Shown here: positions 4,776 through 14,634 of the stretch, piece after piece
Numbering within the stretch: position 1 is the first letter of the stretch
Layout: every line of letters starts with the position of its first letter
Assembly (NCBI GenBank): GCA_024637115.1
Contig: JAGXFU010000009.1
Span: 1 to 34,983, forward strand
Length of the DNA stretch: 34,983 nt
Reading direction: 5' to 3'
Source: Actinomycetes bacterium
Lineage (GTDB): Bacteria > Actinomycetota > Coriobacteriia > Anaerosomatales > JAGXFU01
The notes under the pieces: model-generated
The model's input: only the letters and a program-made list of their open reading frames with translations
The model's database searches: none
What the model was told of the DNA's origin: nothing
Translations under genes and position numbers: made by a program

Positions 4776-7631
4776 GTGTCTCTAGATCACATCTCCGTTC
4801 GCGGTGCCCGCGAGCACAATCTCAAGAACATCAGTATCGACATCCCGCGCGACAAGCTTGTCGTGATCACCGGTCTTTCCGGATCCGGCAAGTCGTCCCT
4901 CGCATTCGACACCATCTACGCCGAAGGACAGCGTCGCTACGTGGAGTCGCTCTCGGCATATGCACGTCAGTTCCTCGGCCAGATGGACAAGCCGGATGTC
5001 GATCACATCGAGGGCCTGTCGCCCGCAGTGTCCATCGATCAGAAGACCACGAGCAAGAACCCGCGTTCCACGGTCGGGACCGTCACCGAGATATATGACT
5101 ATCTGCGTTTGCTCTATGCCCGTGTCGGCATTCCGCACTGCCCGATCTGCGGTCGCCCGATCGAGAAGCAGACGAGCGATCAGATCGTTGATCGCATCAT
5201 GGAACTAGCCGAGGGCACCAAGTTCCAGGTGCTCGCACCGGTGGTGCGCGGTCGCAAGGGTGAGTTCGGCAAGCTCCTTGATGAGCTGCGCAAGGAAGGC
5301 TTTGTTCGGGCCCGCGTCGACAAAGAAGTGCGCGGACTTGAAGAGGAGATCGTGCTCGACAAGAAGTACAAGCACGACATCGATGTGGTCGTGGACCGAC
5401 TCGTGATGAAGGAAGGCGTGCAGCGACGCCTCGCTGAGAGCGTGGAGACTGCACTGCGCCTCGCGGGTGGCACACTTATCATCCAGGTCGTCGACGGCGA
5501 GGAGCTATCGTTCTCGCAGGCTCTCGCATGCCCGGTCCACGGCGTGTCAATGGAAGAGCTCGCTCCACGTGACTTTTCGTTCAACGCTCCGTACGGTGCA
5601 TGCCCAGACTGTTTGGGTCTGGGTTCACGTCTGGAGGCGGACCCCGATCTGGTCGTGCCGGATCCGGATCGCAGCCTCGAGCAGGGTGCGATCGCACCGT
5701 TCTCCGGCGGCATGAACTACTACCCGCAGTTAGTGGCGGCGGCAGCTCGCCATCTCGGCGCTGATACTGATACGCCTTGGAAGAAGCTCCCCAAGAAGGT
5801 CCGCAAGGCTCTCATGGACGGTCTCGGCGATGAGCGCATCCGCGTTGACTACCTCACACGGGACGGTCGCGAGACACACTGGTTCTCACGATACGAGGGT
5901 GCCCTCACAAGCGTCATGCGTCGCTGGAGTGAGTCGGAGTCCGAGGGAGTACGGGAGAAACTGCAAGAGTATATGGCCGTGATTCCGTGCAAGACGTGTG
6001 GTGGAGCGCGGCTGAGGCCGGAGATCCTTGCCGTGACCCTCAATGGCCGCAACATTCACGAGGTCACCGGGATGAGCGCGCAAGACTCACTCGACTTCTT
6101 TGAGAACGTCGAGCTCTCCGAGCGCGATGCGCACATCGCCGAGCGGGTCATCAAGGAGATCGTTGAACGCCTGCGGTTCCTTGTGGACGTAGGCCTCGAC
6201 TACCTCACGCTTGAGCGTGCCACGGCAACACTCTCTGGCGGAGAGGCTCAGCGCATCAGGTTGGCGACTCAGATCGGTGCGGGCCTCATGGGAGTGCTCT
6301 ATATCCTGGATGAGCCGAGTATTGGACTGCATCAGCGTGATAACGCGCGACTGATCGCCACGATGGAGCGACTCCGTGATCTGGGAAACACGGTGATCGT
6401 AGTCGAACATGACGAAGAGACGATTCGCGCCGCGGACTTCGTCGTCGATATGGGCCCGGGTGCGGGCGAGCATGGAGGCGAGATCGTGTGTGTCGGTTCG
6501 CCCGACGACATCCTCGCGTGCGAGGACTCACTGACGGCAGCGTATCTTGTTGGCCGAAGAGAGATTCCCGTGCCGGCCACGCGTCGTGCCCCCGGGAAGG
6601 GCTCACTTCGACTCAAGGGTGCGGCCGAGCACAATCTGTGTGACATCGACGTTGAGATTCCGCTTGGCACACTCACGCTCGTGACGGGCGTGAGCGGGAG
6701 CGGCAAGAGTTCGCTTGTTGCAGATACATTGGCTCCGGCGCTTTCAAACCGAGTCTACAAATCCCGAAAGCGCACCGGCAAGTTCAAGAGCATCAGCGGC
6801 CTCGAGTCTATCGACAAGGTCATCGACATCAATCAGTCGCCGATCGGGCGCACACCACGCTCGAATCCCGCCACATACACCGGCGTGTGGGATGACGTGC
6901 GAGCACTCTTCGCATCGACCCCCGATGCCAAGGCGCGCGGCTACTCGCAAGGGCGCTTTTCATTCAACGTGAAAGGGGGCCGGTGCGAGGCGTGCAAAGG
7001 TGATGGTCAGATCAAGATCGAGATGCACTTCCTGCCCGACGTCTACGTGCCGTGCGAGGTCTGCGGTGGCGCGCGCTACAACCGCGAGACGCTCCAGGTC
7101 ACGTACAAGGGCAAGAATGTAAGCGACATTCTCGATATGACGGTCGAGGAAGCGCTGCATTTCTTCCAGAACATCCCCAAGATCAAGCGCAAGCTGCAGA
7201 CGCTCTACGACGTGGGTCTTGGCTATATCCGAATGGGGCAGCCTGCAACAACCCTCTCGGGTGGCGAGGCGCAGCGCGTCAAGCTCTCAAGTGAGCTACA
7301 GAAGCGCTCGACCGGTCGAACGTTCTACATTCTTGATGAGCCGACAACGGGTCTTCATTTTGACGATGTGCGGCAACTGCTCATCGTGCTCCAGCGACTT
7401 GTCGACGCCGGCAACACTGTGCTCGTGATCGAGCACAACCTCGACGTCATCAAGAGCGCTGACATCATCATCGACCTCGGTCCCGAAGGCGGACATCGTG
7501 GTGGAGCGGTCGTGGCAACGGGAACTCCCGAGGAGATCGTGAAGGTGAAGGCATCGCACACCGGACGTTTTCTCAAGCCGGTTCTCGAGGGTCGCGGTGC
7601 CACGGTGGCGCCGGAGCGAGACGCGGTCTAG
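4776..7631 (+). CDS. uvrA: UvrA, excinuclease ABC subunit A
   Basis: A 951-residue protein of normal UvrA length (~940–960). UvrA is the DNA-damage sensor of nucleotide excision repair: a dimeric ABC-type ATPase that loads UvrB at lesions. Two ATPase modules are visible: the first Walker [10 protein letters not shown] at ~31–39 and the second GVSGSGKSS at ~638–646. There are two LSGGEAQR signatures and Walker B regions [10 protein letters not shown] and [10 protein letters not shown]. Zinc-binding cysteine pairs occur at ~122 (CPICG), ~250–290 (CPVH...CPDC) and ~736–765 (CEAC...CEVC), the last being the DNA-contact zinc finger. The start is GTG 4776; no other start exists in frame upstream, and the Shine-Dalgarno is weak. 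An LexA palindrome upstream indicates SOS induction. uvrB is not in the window. Confidence 0.97.
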   Translation: MSLDHISVRGAREHNLKNISIDIPRDKLVVITGLSGSGKSSLAFDTIYAEGQRRYVESLSAYARQFLGQMDKPDVDHIEGLSPAVSIDQKTTSKNPRSTVGTVTEIYDYLRLLYARVGIPHCPICGRPIEKQTSDQIVDRIMELAEGTKFQVLAPVVRGRKGEFGKLLDELRKEGFVRARVDKEVRGLEEEIVLDKKYKHDIDVVVDRLVMKEGVQRRLAESVETALRLAGGTLIIQVVDGEELSFSQALACPVHGVSMEELAPRDFSFNAPYGACPDCLGLGSRLEADPDLVVPDPDRSLEQGAIAPFSGGMNYYPQLVAAAARHLGADTDTPWKKLPKKVRKALMDGLGDERIRVDYLTRDGRETHWFSRYEGALTSVMRRWSESESEGVREKLQEYMAVIPCKTCGGARLRPEILAVTLNGRNIHEVTGMSAQDSLDFFENVELSERDAHIAERVIKEIVERLRFLVDVGLDYLTLERATATLSGGEAQRIRLATQIGAGLMGVLYILDEPSIGLHQRDNARLIATMERLRDLGNTVIVVEHDEETIRAADFVVDMGPGAGEHGGEIVCVGSPDDILACEDSLTAAYLVGRREIPVPATRRAPGKGSLRLKGAAEHNLCDIDVEIPLGTLTLVTGVSGSGKSSLVADTLAPALSNRVYKSRKRTGKFKSISGLESIDKVIDINQSPIGRTPRSNPATYTGVWDDVRALFASTPDAKARGYSQGRFSFNVKGGRCEACKGDGQIKIEMHFLPDVYVPCEVCGGARYNRETLQVTYKGKNVSDILDMTVEEALHFFQNIPKIKRKLQTLYDVGLGYIRMGQPATTLSGGEAQRVKLSSELQKRSTGRTFYILDEPTTGLHFDDVRQLLIVLQRLVDAGNTVLVIEHNLDVIKSADIIIDLGPEGGHRGGAVVATGTPEEIVKVKASHTGRFLKPVLEGRGATVAPERDAV

Positions 7632-7678
7632 GGTAGGCATCACATGAGCATTCTGGATCCGAGCAGCCAAGGAGGCGC

Positions 7679-9163
7679 GTGAATCTCTCGAAGACACTTC
7701 GCGCGTGGCTTGCGGTCACTATCGTTGTGTTGGCACTTGCCGTAGTCGTGCTGTGGTCGTACGGGCGCGGTGGTGGGCCACTGCCACAGGCTTTTTCGTT
7801 TCTGTCAGCCTCGCACTACGACCCGCTCGGTGAGAGCGATTCTCAAGAGGTCGCGCTCAGAACCATGCGCCTCGCGGGCTTCGAGCGTGCGGTTGCCGGA
7901 GCACAAGAAGGTTCGGCCCTACTTCGAATCGAGATGCCTCGCGTGACCACGGCAGCTGACTTCGAGATCGCGTGGCAGATCGGCTACTCCACGCTCGCTG
8001 TGGCGTACCCGGATGCAGATACCTACATTATTCAGTTGTTCGAGGATACCCACGGGATTCTCGAACTTGCTGGACCGGGAGAGGCAATCAGGCAAGCGAT
8101 CAGTACAGACGATGCGCTCGCACTCAAAGAGGCCACGGAGTTCACGTTCCTGCGTGACGGCCCCCGGTCGGACACACCAAGCAGCGAAGGTGAAGGCACA
8201 CCGATCGGCGATCCCGGCTGGTGGGACTACGTGTTACGGGGATTCGGCGGGGGAGCGGTGCGGACCGCCGTCGGAATGCCGGATTCACTCCTGGACCCGG
8301 CGTATGGCTTGGCCAATGCCGATCCGATCGGCGCTCAATCACTACCCAAGGATTCACGGGCAGTTGATCGAGATGTGTCAGGAGCCTATCTCGATGCCAA
8401 GAACGCAGCCGCCGGAGTAAGGAGTATCGAATCGAGCACTGGGTTGCGCGCGGCAGCAGGTGCCATGCGCGATGCGGTGGGAGGGATTCCGGCACCTGAA
8501 CCCGGAAAGGCCGCCGAGGCCTACGCGCGTCGCATTGTCGCAGCTCTGAACGGTCGTGCGAATGCGGAGAGCGAGATCATCAGTGACGTGGAGAGTATCG
8601 CTTCGAGCGGAGTCGAGCCACCTTCTGCTCAGGTGCTTGAGTTGCGTACGCTCGCAAGCGCTGCCGAGGCGATCTCAGCGCCCCGACCGTTCGGTTCCCT
8701 GCTGCAAGGTGTGGTGGCGCTCGCGCGCGATGTCGCTACGACTCCCCTCCAGGACAATCTCGGATCTCACAATGCTGTACTCGTGGCCGCGCTCAGTCCT
8801 TCAGCACCGCCGGAAGCCCTGGCGGCGACGGCTTTCGATCGCGAACCGAGTGCAGACATCTCCGTCGACTCGCTCGATTCCGGCACCGAACCGACTACAA
8901 CTGTAGCGGCGCTGTTCGCGAACCGTGAGCAGTCGGTCACCTGGCAGACTGCAGATGGCCCCCGCGCGCTTGAGCCGCAGGACCTTCGTGCGTACCGCAG
9001 GGCGGACGGGACGTTGTTCTGGGTTGCCTCGGCAGACACGGGGCTTGCGTTGCGAGATGCCACGCTTAACGGATGGGCGTTCTCGACCCCCATGGTGGCG
9101 ATCATCGATGCCGCGAACGTTGGGCGTTGGCTCGCGGTGTTTCCCGTGCAGGTGTCACCATGA
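7679..9163 (+). CDS. Unknown membrane-anchored extracytoplasmic protein between uvrA and uvrC
   Basis: A 494-residue protein of no family I recognise. It starts at GTG 7679 behind GGAGG (7671–7675). Residues ~9–27 are a single hydrophobic segment (LRAWLAVTIVVLALAVVVLW) with positive residues before it, giving a signal anchor with the bulk outside the membrane. The remainder is Ala/Ser/Asp-rich with no cysteines evident and no repeats or catalytic motif I can name. The part from ~40 to 150 looks folded (beta-like, e.g. ADTYIIQLFEDTHGILELAG), the middle is helical, and the last ~90 residues again look beta-rich. The stop overlaps the uvrC start (ATGA at 9160–9163), so it is translationally coupled to uvrC. 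A role linked to DNA repair is not implied by the sequence. Confidence 0.75.
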   Translation: MNLSKTLRAWLAVTIVVLALAVVVLWSYGRGGGPLPQAFSFLSASHYDPLGESDSQEVALRTMRLAGFERAVAGAQEGSALLRIEMPRVTTAADFEIAWQIGYSTLAVAYPDADTYIIQLFEDTHGILELAGPGEAIRQAISTDDALALKEATEFTFLRDGPRSDTPSSEGEGTPIGDPGWWDYVLRGFGGGAVRTAVGMPDSLLDPAYGLANADPIGAQSLPKDSRAVDRDVSGAYLDAKNAAAGVRSIESSTGLRAAAGAMRDAVGGIPAPEPGKAAEAYARRIVAALNGRANAESEIISDVESIASSGVEPPSAQVLELRTLASAAEAISAPRPFGSLLQGVVALARDVATTPLQDNLGSHNAVLVAALSPSAPPEALAATAFDREPSADISVDSLDSGTEPTTTVAALFANREQSVTWQTADGPRALEPQDLRAYRRADGTLFWVASADTGLALRDATLNGWAFSTPMVAIIDAANVGRWLAVFPVQVSP

Positions 9164-11085
9164 GTGCAGTGGATGCACATGGCGCGGGCGAGCCTTGCGA
9201 GGATGCGTCGGTAGTCGAGCAGGTCGCCAAAGTGCCCGATCTGCCGGGCGTGTATCTCTGGAAAAACTGCGACGGCAAGGTACTCTATGTGGGCAAGGCC
9301 AAGGCCCTGCGCAAGCGGATGAAGCAGTACCTGAGCGGTCACGACGACCGTGAGCAGATCCCGCTCATGATGGAACAGGTCGCCGGTTTCGACTATGTGG
9401 TCACCGAGACCGAGGTCGACTCGCTCGTGCTCGAAAAGAACCTGATTCGTCAGTTTCACCCACAGTACAACGTGGATTATCGCGATGATAAGAGTTACCC
9501 GTTCATCGCAATCACCATCGAAGATCCATTCCCCGCGATCAAGTTCACACGAGAGAAGCGTCGCAAAGGCACGCGGTACTTTGGCCCGTACACCGACTCC
9601 CGCGCTGCCCGGGCAACGATCGAGGCGGTTCGCAAGATCCACCCCATCTGCAGCGCCCAGTGTGTCGAGTGGAAGCGGCTCACGGCCAAGGGCGGCGTAC
9701 CCACGGACAAAGCATGCTTTGACTACCATGTCGGCAAAGGACCGGGTCCCTGTGTTGGAGCCGTCACGCGCGAGCAATACGCTGAAAACGTCGAGCGGGT
9801 CATGGCATTCCTTGGCGGGAAGTACAAAGGGCTTGCCGAGGAACTCGAACGCCGCATGCGCGATGCCTCTGCTGACCTCGATTTCGAACTCGCTGCCAGG
9901 TTCCGGAATCGGCTCGAAGCCGTGCATGCGATCGAGGAGAGGCAGAAGGTCGTCTCGAGTCGCCCGATTGATGCAGACATCATTGGGATCGTGCGCGAGG
10001 AGACCATCGCAGGCGTGCATGTCTTTGTCGTGCGCGAGGGACGTGTCCTCATTGGCAATGAGTTCGTGCTCGACAAGGGCCTTGACGTGTCCATGGAGGA
10101 ACTCGTTGAGGGATTCTTGCTGCGCTACTACGACGAGGCATCGCATATCCCACGCGAGGTCATCATCACCGACATGCCTGAGGATCCGGCTCCGATCGAG
10201 GTATGGCTCAGCGCCCTTAGAGGGGCTCACGTCTCGCTCAAAGTGGCCCAGCGCGGCGAGAAGCGCGACCTGCTGGAGCTCGCACGAACGAATGCGCGCC
10301 ATACACTCATGCGCTACAAGGTCCGCACGCGCTACGACGAAGGTCGTCTCAATGCCGCTCTGCTTCAGCTTGAGAGCGCGCTCTCACTCTCATCGCCTCC
10401 CATGCGTATCGAGTGTTACGACATCTCCACGCTGCACGGTTCGTTCTCGGTAGGATCGATGATCGTGTTCGCCAGCGGCAGACCCGATCCGAAGTCCTAT
10501 CGCAGGTTCCGCGTACGCATGGACTCAGGCGAGGCGAACGACGTTGCGATGATGGGCGAGGTATTGCGGCGAAGGTTCGCGCCTGAGCGCCGGGCCGATG
10601 AACGCTTTGGCGCGCTACCGGATATCGTGATCGTTGACGGAGGCAAGCCACAGTTGAACGCCGCGCTCGAAGCACTCGCCTCGGTCGGGGCAGGGGACAC
10701 TACGGTCGTAGCGCTCGCCAAGCGCGAAGAAGAGCTCTATGTGACATGGCAAGAAGAACCTGTTCTGCTCCCCACTGGATCACCCTCTCTGTACCTGGTC
10801 AAACGCGTGCGTGACGAGGCGCATAGGTTCGCCATCACCTACCACCGCGAGCTGCGCGGAAAGGCGATGACCGCGTCGATCCTCGATGAGATTCCCGGCG
10901 TGGGTCCCACACGAAAGAAGGCCCTCATCAAGGCGTTCGGGTCGGTCAGGCGACTCCGTGAAGCTGACGCTGATCAGATCGCGCAGGTGCCTGGCATCAA
11001 CCACCAGATCGCCGAGGAGATCGTTTCCACGCTGGCGGCATTGCGTTCAGGTGCGCCCACCAGCGACAATAGCCCGAGGGACTGA
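9160..11085 (+). CDS. uvrC: UvrC, excinuclease ABC subunit C
   Basis: A 641-residue protein from ATG 9160, which overlaps the preceding stop; the frame is open further upstream but inside the previous gene. UvrC makes both incisions in nucleotide excision repair. Domains in order: GIY-YIG nuclease for the 3' cut at ~25–105 (LPGVYLWKNCDGKVLYVGKAKALRKR); a UVR motif that binds UvrB at ~205–245 (EELERRMRDASADLDFELAARFRNRL); the RNase H-like 5' endonuclease at ~380–545 (ECYDISTLHGSFSVGSMIVF, PDIVIVDGGKPQLNAAL); and a helix-hairpin-helix pair at ~580–630 (IPGVGPTRKKALIKAFGS, VPGINHQIAEEI). Length and domain content are normal. It lies directly downstream of uvrA and the unknown anchored protein, so SOS induction may extend to it by read-through. 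Confidence 0.97.
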   Translation: MSAVDAHGAGEPCEDASVVEQVAKVPDLPGVYLWKNCDGKVLYVGKAKALRKRMKQYLSGHDDREQIPLMMEQVAGFDYVVTETEVDSLVLEKNLIRQFHPQYNVDYRDDKSYPFIAITIEDPFPAIKFTREKRRKGTRYFGPYTDSRAARATIEAVRKIHPICSAQCVEWKRLTAKGGVPTDKACFDYHVGKGPGPCVGAVTREQYAENVERVMAFLGGKYKGLAEELERRMRDASADLDFELAARFRNRLEAVHAIEERQKVVSSRPIDADIIGIVREETIAGVHVFVVREGRVLIGNEFVLDKGLDVSMEELVEGFLLRYYDEASHIPREVIITDMPEDPAPIEVWLSALRGAHVSLKVAQRGEKRDLLELARTNARHTLMRYKVRTRYDEGRLNAALLQLESALSLSSPPMRIECYDISTLHGSFSVGSMIVFASGRPDPKSYRRFRVRMDSGEANDVAMMGEVLRRRFAPERRADERFGALPDIVIVDGGKPQLNAALEALASVGAGDTTVVALAKREEELYVTWQEEPVLLPTGSPSLYLVKRVRDEAHRFAITYHRELRGKAMTASILDEIPGVGPTRKKALIKAFGSVRRLREADADQIAQVPGINHQIAEEIVSTLAALRSGAPTSDNSPRD

Positions 11086-11114
11086 CACGCAGTCTGCGCG
11101 TCGAGGGGAAGCAT

Positions 11115-14100
11115 ATGTCGAACGGGAACGATCCCGTCTGGACCGAGCTCGGCAACATCGACTACCTGTTGGACCAGTTTGCCCGCGCGGTCGATCGGGG
11201 CGAGGTCTCCCGGGAGTCGTATGAGCGTTTCACGCCTCGATACCTGGAGCGCAGAGCGGAGCTGGCCGCCATCATCGGTCGTAGAGCCGCTCTGTACGCC
11301 AACGCGCACCGGCAGGAGCCGCCCGTTCGACTCCAGCCGCAACCACAGCCCCGGCTACAACCGCAGCCCCAGCCGATGCCCCGAGCGGCTCAGGTCGCCC
11401 CCGCGGCCACAACTCCGACCCCCGTCCCATACGCCGAACCGCCCGTTCGTCAGCAGGCCTATGTGCCACGTGAGCCGGTCGAAGTGAATTGGACCGGCAT
11501 CCTGACCGGAGTCGGCTCGCTGCTCGTCATCGTTGCCACCGCCATCTTTGCGATCGCCACCTGGGAGGTATTCTCAGTTGAATTCAAGATCGCCTTCCTC
11601 GGTCTGCTTACCGTGGGCTTCTATGTCGCGGGCGAACTCGTTCGCTCCCGTCTCAATCTCGAACGCTCGGGGGTCGCGCTCGTTGCTGTCTCCTCGGCAA
11701 TGCTGCTCTTTGACGGATGGATCGTCATTGACGGCTACGATCTCGAAGGTTCGTGGCCGTGGGTGTTCTGGCTCGCAGTGTGTTCGGTGATCTACTGGGT
11801 CATCGAGACGCGCTTTGCCGGACGCTTCTTTGGCGTGGTCGGCGCGGCCGCTCAGATCGGTTGGGTGTGGCTGCTCGGTCAGGGTCTTGGTTGGCCCACA
11901 GCCTCGCGCACGGCCGCCATCGCGCTCATTGCGCTCGCCTGGACGCTCACCGCGCGTCTTGCCGAGGAGAGCAAACCTCTCGCGTCACTTGCCGAGGTAT
12001 TGCGCTACGCGGGTCCGGTCGCAGCCGCGCTCACCGTGGTCGGAGTTGCCACGGATCTCGCAATCGGTCCGGCTACCTGGACGCAGGTCATTGCGGCACT
12101 CATCGTCGGAGCATGTGCCACGGTCATCGCTGATCTCGTGGAGATGCCGAGCGGCGCGGCTGCTGTCGCTCATATCCCGGCATTCATCGCAATCGCATCG
12201 ATGATCGATGCCACCGGCGCAACGTGGGGACATGTGATCATCCTGGCCCTCATGGCGCTCGCCTACGTCATCCACGAGATCGTCCGTGGCGGCTACGGTC
12301 ACGGAGCCATCGCGCTTCTAGCCGAAGCCGGGGCCTGGCTCACGCTCGCATCGCTCTATGACTGGGATGGCGACGTGACGGTCATGGTGCTCGCGGCCCT
12401 CGGCCTGTCGTGGTTGCTTGCCTCCCGTCTCATCGAGTCTGCCAAGGAACCCGCCCCGACTCGCGATCTGCCTGCATCCTGGCGTGGCGGTGAGAGCACT
12501 CGCCTGACCACGATGGTGGGCGGCTACGCGCTCATGCTGCTTGCTACGATCCTTATCCTCGTCGTGACTGACATTCCGCTCGCTGCCACCGAGACCGTTG
12601 CGCGTGATGTCGCGTTCGTGGCTGTCATGACCGCGCTGTGGGTAGGTGCCACCCTCGTCCGCAGAGAGCAGGGTCCGGGAGTCATTGTGGTCGCCGGCGC
12701 GTTCTACACGACGGCAGCCTTCCTTGGCTGGCTCGCGCCGGGATGGCACAGCGCTCTCTACGCGACCGTCTTCATCGTAGTCGCGAGCGCAATCCTCCGC
12801 CTGAGTGAGCGGACCGGCCGCTTCCTGCGGTTGCCCGAATCCGGTGTCTCGATGGCCATGCGAGCCCTCAGCGTGCCGATACTCCTGGGCGGACTTCTTG
12901 CCTCGGAGTACTTCTTTGAGATTCGCGCGTGGCAGGTGGCGGTTCTTCTTGCCGCGACGGGACTGTTCTGGCTTCTGAGTGCCGCAGCAACCGAGGAAGG
13001 CCGATTCGGTCTGGCGGCAGCAGCATTGCTCATGCCCGCCGCTATGGGCTTGTTCGCCTGGTGGAACGTGAGTCCGGGGCCGGGAGCCGCATACCTCAGT
13101 CTCGGTGCTGCAGGCGCGGCGCTCGTTCTCGCACTTCCGTCGCTCGCCGTTGGCTCCAGCAGAGGATGGCGGGATTACTGGCCCCTCGGAGCTGCCCTCG
13201 CGGCGACCATTGCGATTCTGCCCGCATGTGCCGCGAGTGCCGGTGTTGCCTCTGCCGCGATAGCCCTTGCCGCCTGTGTGTGGGTCGTTCTAACGATAAA
13301 TACGATGCCCGAACTAGCGGTCGTTCCAGGATTGATGGCGACCGGAGCGCTTGTGGCCTTGCTCGCTCACCTTGATGGCCCGGCGGAGTTCACGGTGGTG
13401 GCCATGGCTGCACTCGCCGCGATCCAACTTGCACCCTCGGCATGGTGGCGCGATTCTGAGACACGAGTTGGCTCTGCGGTCCGCATGCTGGCCGTCTCGG
13501 GCATCTCGGCACCCCTCGCACTGCTCGTGATCGGCACCCCCGAAGCGGTTGGGTTCACACTCGCAGAGTGGTCGAACATCGGAGAACAGGGTGTCGTGGT
13601 GGCTCTCATCGCTCTGGGATCATATGCGATCGTTGCCGGACTGCTCTATCGCTTTGAGCCTTCGATCATTGCAGGCGGCATGGCATGGGTGGTCGCTGTG
13701 TGGGCCGAACTCGGAGCACTCGACATCTCACAGATTGAGGCGTTCATGGTGCCGCTCGGACTCTATATCACGTGGGTTGGATACCGCACCGCGCGTGAAT
13801 CGGCGGGTCAGTTTGGATTCGACCTCGCCGCGACGGCGGTCATGCTCGTACCGGCGACGCTCGCCGCGATCAGCTCGGGACCATTTGCGGATGCATGGCC
13901 ACACCTGTTGTGGGCGTTCGGCCTCTCTCTCTTTGGCATTGTTGTCGGCGTCGGTCTCCGGGTGCGTGCGTACTTCTTTGGGGGGAGCGCGGCGATCGTG
14001 GTATTGGCGCTCGGCCGAAGTTGGGTGTATCTGGTTGCGTTCTGGTGGCTCGTGCTTGGCGTGATCGGTGTGAGCATGCTGGTGGTGGCAATCACCTGGG

Positions 14101-14168
14101 AGCGACAGCGGATGCTCTTCTCAGAGACATCGCAGCGGGTCAACGCTGCATTGGACTCCTGGCGCTAG
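11115..14168 (+). CDS. Very large polytopic membrane protein (SCO7613-C-terminal/DUF2157-like), function unknown
   Basis: A 1017-residue protein starting at ATG 11115 behind GAGGGGAAG. Residues ~1–65 form a soluble, charged helical domain (LGNIDYLLDQFARAVDRGEVSRESYERFTPRYLERRAEL). Residues ~70–120 are a Pro/Gln-rich linker with repeated RLQPQPQP units. From ~130 to the end the protein is almost wholly hydrophobic, with some 25 or more membrane segments. The opening of the membrane part (WTGILTGVGSLLVIVATAIFAIATWEVF...) resembles actinobacterial proteins annotated 'SCO7613 C-terminal domain-containing membrane protein', which themselves have no known function. It sits between uvrC and rapZ, a spot usually empty in this gene order. 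A small stem (GACACGCA/TGCGCGTC, 11084–11102, one mismatch) lies in the uvrC–11115 gap. Confidence 0.75.
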   Translation: MSNGNDPVWTELGNIDYLLDQFARAVDRGEVSRESYERFTPRYLERRAELAAIIGRRAALYANAHRQEPPVRLQPQPQPRLQPQPQPMPRAAQVAPAATTPTPVPYAEPPVRQQAYVPREPVEVNWTGILTGVGSLLVIVATAIFAIATWEVFSVEFKIAFLGLLTVGFYVAGELVRSRLNLERSGVALVAVSSAMLLFDGWIVIDGYDLEGSWPWVFWLAVCSVIYWVIETRFAGRFFGVVGAAAQIGWVWLLGQGLGWPTASRTAAIALIALAWTLTARLAEESKPLASLAEVLRYAGPVAAALTVVGVATDLAIGPATWTQVIAALIVGACATVIADLVEMPSGAAAVAHIPAFIAIASMIDATGATWGHVIILALMALAYVIHEIVRGGYGHGAIALLAEAGAWLTLASLYDWDGDVTVMVLAALGLSWLLASRLIESAKEPAPTRDLPASWRGGESTRLTTMVGGYALMLLATILILVVTDIPLAATETVARDVAFVAVMTALWVGATLVRREQGPGVIVVAGAFYTTAAFLGWLAPGWHSALYATVFIVVASAILRLSERTGRFLRLPESGVSMAMRALSVPILLGGLLASEYFFEIRAWQVAVLLAATGLFWLLSAAATEEGRFGLAAAALLMPAAMGLFAWWNVSPGPGAAYLSLGAAGAALVLALPSLAVGSSRGWRDYWPLGAALAATIAILPACAASAGVASAAIALAACVWVVLTINTMPELAVVPGLMATGALVALLAHLDGPAEFTVVAMAALAAIQLAPSAWWRDSETRVGSAVRMLAVSGISAPLALLVIGTPEAVGFTLAEWSNIGEQGVVVALIALGSYAIVAGLLYRFEPSIIAGGMAWVVAVWAELGALDISQIEAFMVPLGLYITWVGYRTARESAGQFGFDLAATAVMLVPATLAAISSGPFADAWPHLLWAFGLSLFGIVVGVGLRVRAYFFGGSAAIVVLALGRSWVYLVAFWWLVLGVIGVSMLVVAITWERQRMLFSETSQRVNAALDSWR

Positions 14169-14192
14169 CGATCCTCGCGTCAGAGGCTCGGG

Positions 14193-14198
14193 TATACT
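14193..14198 (+). promoter_or_regulatory. Possible -10 element for the holin-like–rapZ–yvcK–whiA unit
   Basis: TATACT at 14193–14198 follows the end of the 1017-residue gene and matches the -10 hexamer seen before uvrA, secG and the tRNA gene. No good -35 hexamer is visible at the expected distance. Confidence 0.35.
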
Positions 14199-14252
14199 TC
14201 TGAGTCGAGGGCGCATATGCGATTCGCCCCATTTCTACCGAGGGGAGACGCA

Positions 14253-14600
14253 TTGAAACTCATTGTCAGACTGCTGATCGGCATGGTCGTCATCTTTGGC
14301 GTTGCCTATCTGTCCGATGGTTCACTGCTACAGATTGACGGCTGGACGGTTGCATTCTGGGCCGCTGTTGTGATGGGCGTGGTGAATGCGGTTATCAGGC
14401 CCGTTGTGAAGATTCTTGCGTTGCCGATCACCATTCTCACGCTCGGCTTGTTCTCGCTGGTGCTCAATGCGCTTCTGTTGTATCTGGTCGCGTGGATCGT
14501 GCCCGGGCTGGAGATCGTTGGCTTCATTCAGACCGTGGTTGCGGCCCTTATCATCTCCGTTGTGACTTCGGTGGCGAACAAGATTGCAGACAAGGACTGA
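14253..14600 (+). CDS. YvlD / Phage_holin_4_2 family small membrane protein
   Basis: A 115-residue protein. TTG 14253 is chosen as the start because GAGGGGAG (14240–14247) lies just upstream; an ATG at 14217 in frame would add 12 residues but has no comparable ribosome binding site. Four hydrophobic segments fill the protein. The motif order GVAYLSDGSLLQIDGW...VVMGVVNAVIRPVVKILALPITILTLGLFSLVLNALLLYLVAWIVPG is typical of PF04020, found as YvlD in Bacillus. Despite the name, these are chromosomal housekeeping proteins of poorly known, envelope-related function; nothing here indicates a prophage. It precedes rapZ by 34 bases and is probably co-transcribed with it. Confidence 0.85.
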   Translation: MKLIVRLLIGMVVIFGVAYLSDGSLLQIDGWTVAFWAAVVMGVVNAVIRPVVKILALPITILTLGLFSLVLNALLLYLVAWIVPGLEIVGFIQTVVAALIISVVTSVANKIADKD

Positions 14601-14634
14601 CCGAACAGCGTCCGCCGAAAGGGGTTGAAGCGAA

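Noticed and set aside
4342..4785. 147-residue plus-strand frame before uvrA
   Set aside because: Arg/Ser/Trp-rich shadow-like composition; it runs through the LexA box and over the uvrA start, and conflicts with the better-supported 4433–4609 frame.
7644..7682. 12-codon frame (MSILDPSSQGGA) ending over the GTG of the 7679 gene
   Set aside because: No convincing ribosome binding site, and its end is formed by the Shine-Dalgarno and start of the next gene; most likely chance.
8767..10302. 511-residue open frame on the minus strand opposite uvrC
   Set aside because: It lies almost entirely antisense to a certain uvrC and the end of the preceding gene; long antisense frames arise from GC-biased codon use. 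No recognisable domain.
14253..14600. Prophage remnant suggested by the 'holin' family name
   Set aside because: The PF04020/YvlD family is chromosomal, and no other phage gene is near; the name is historical.
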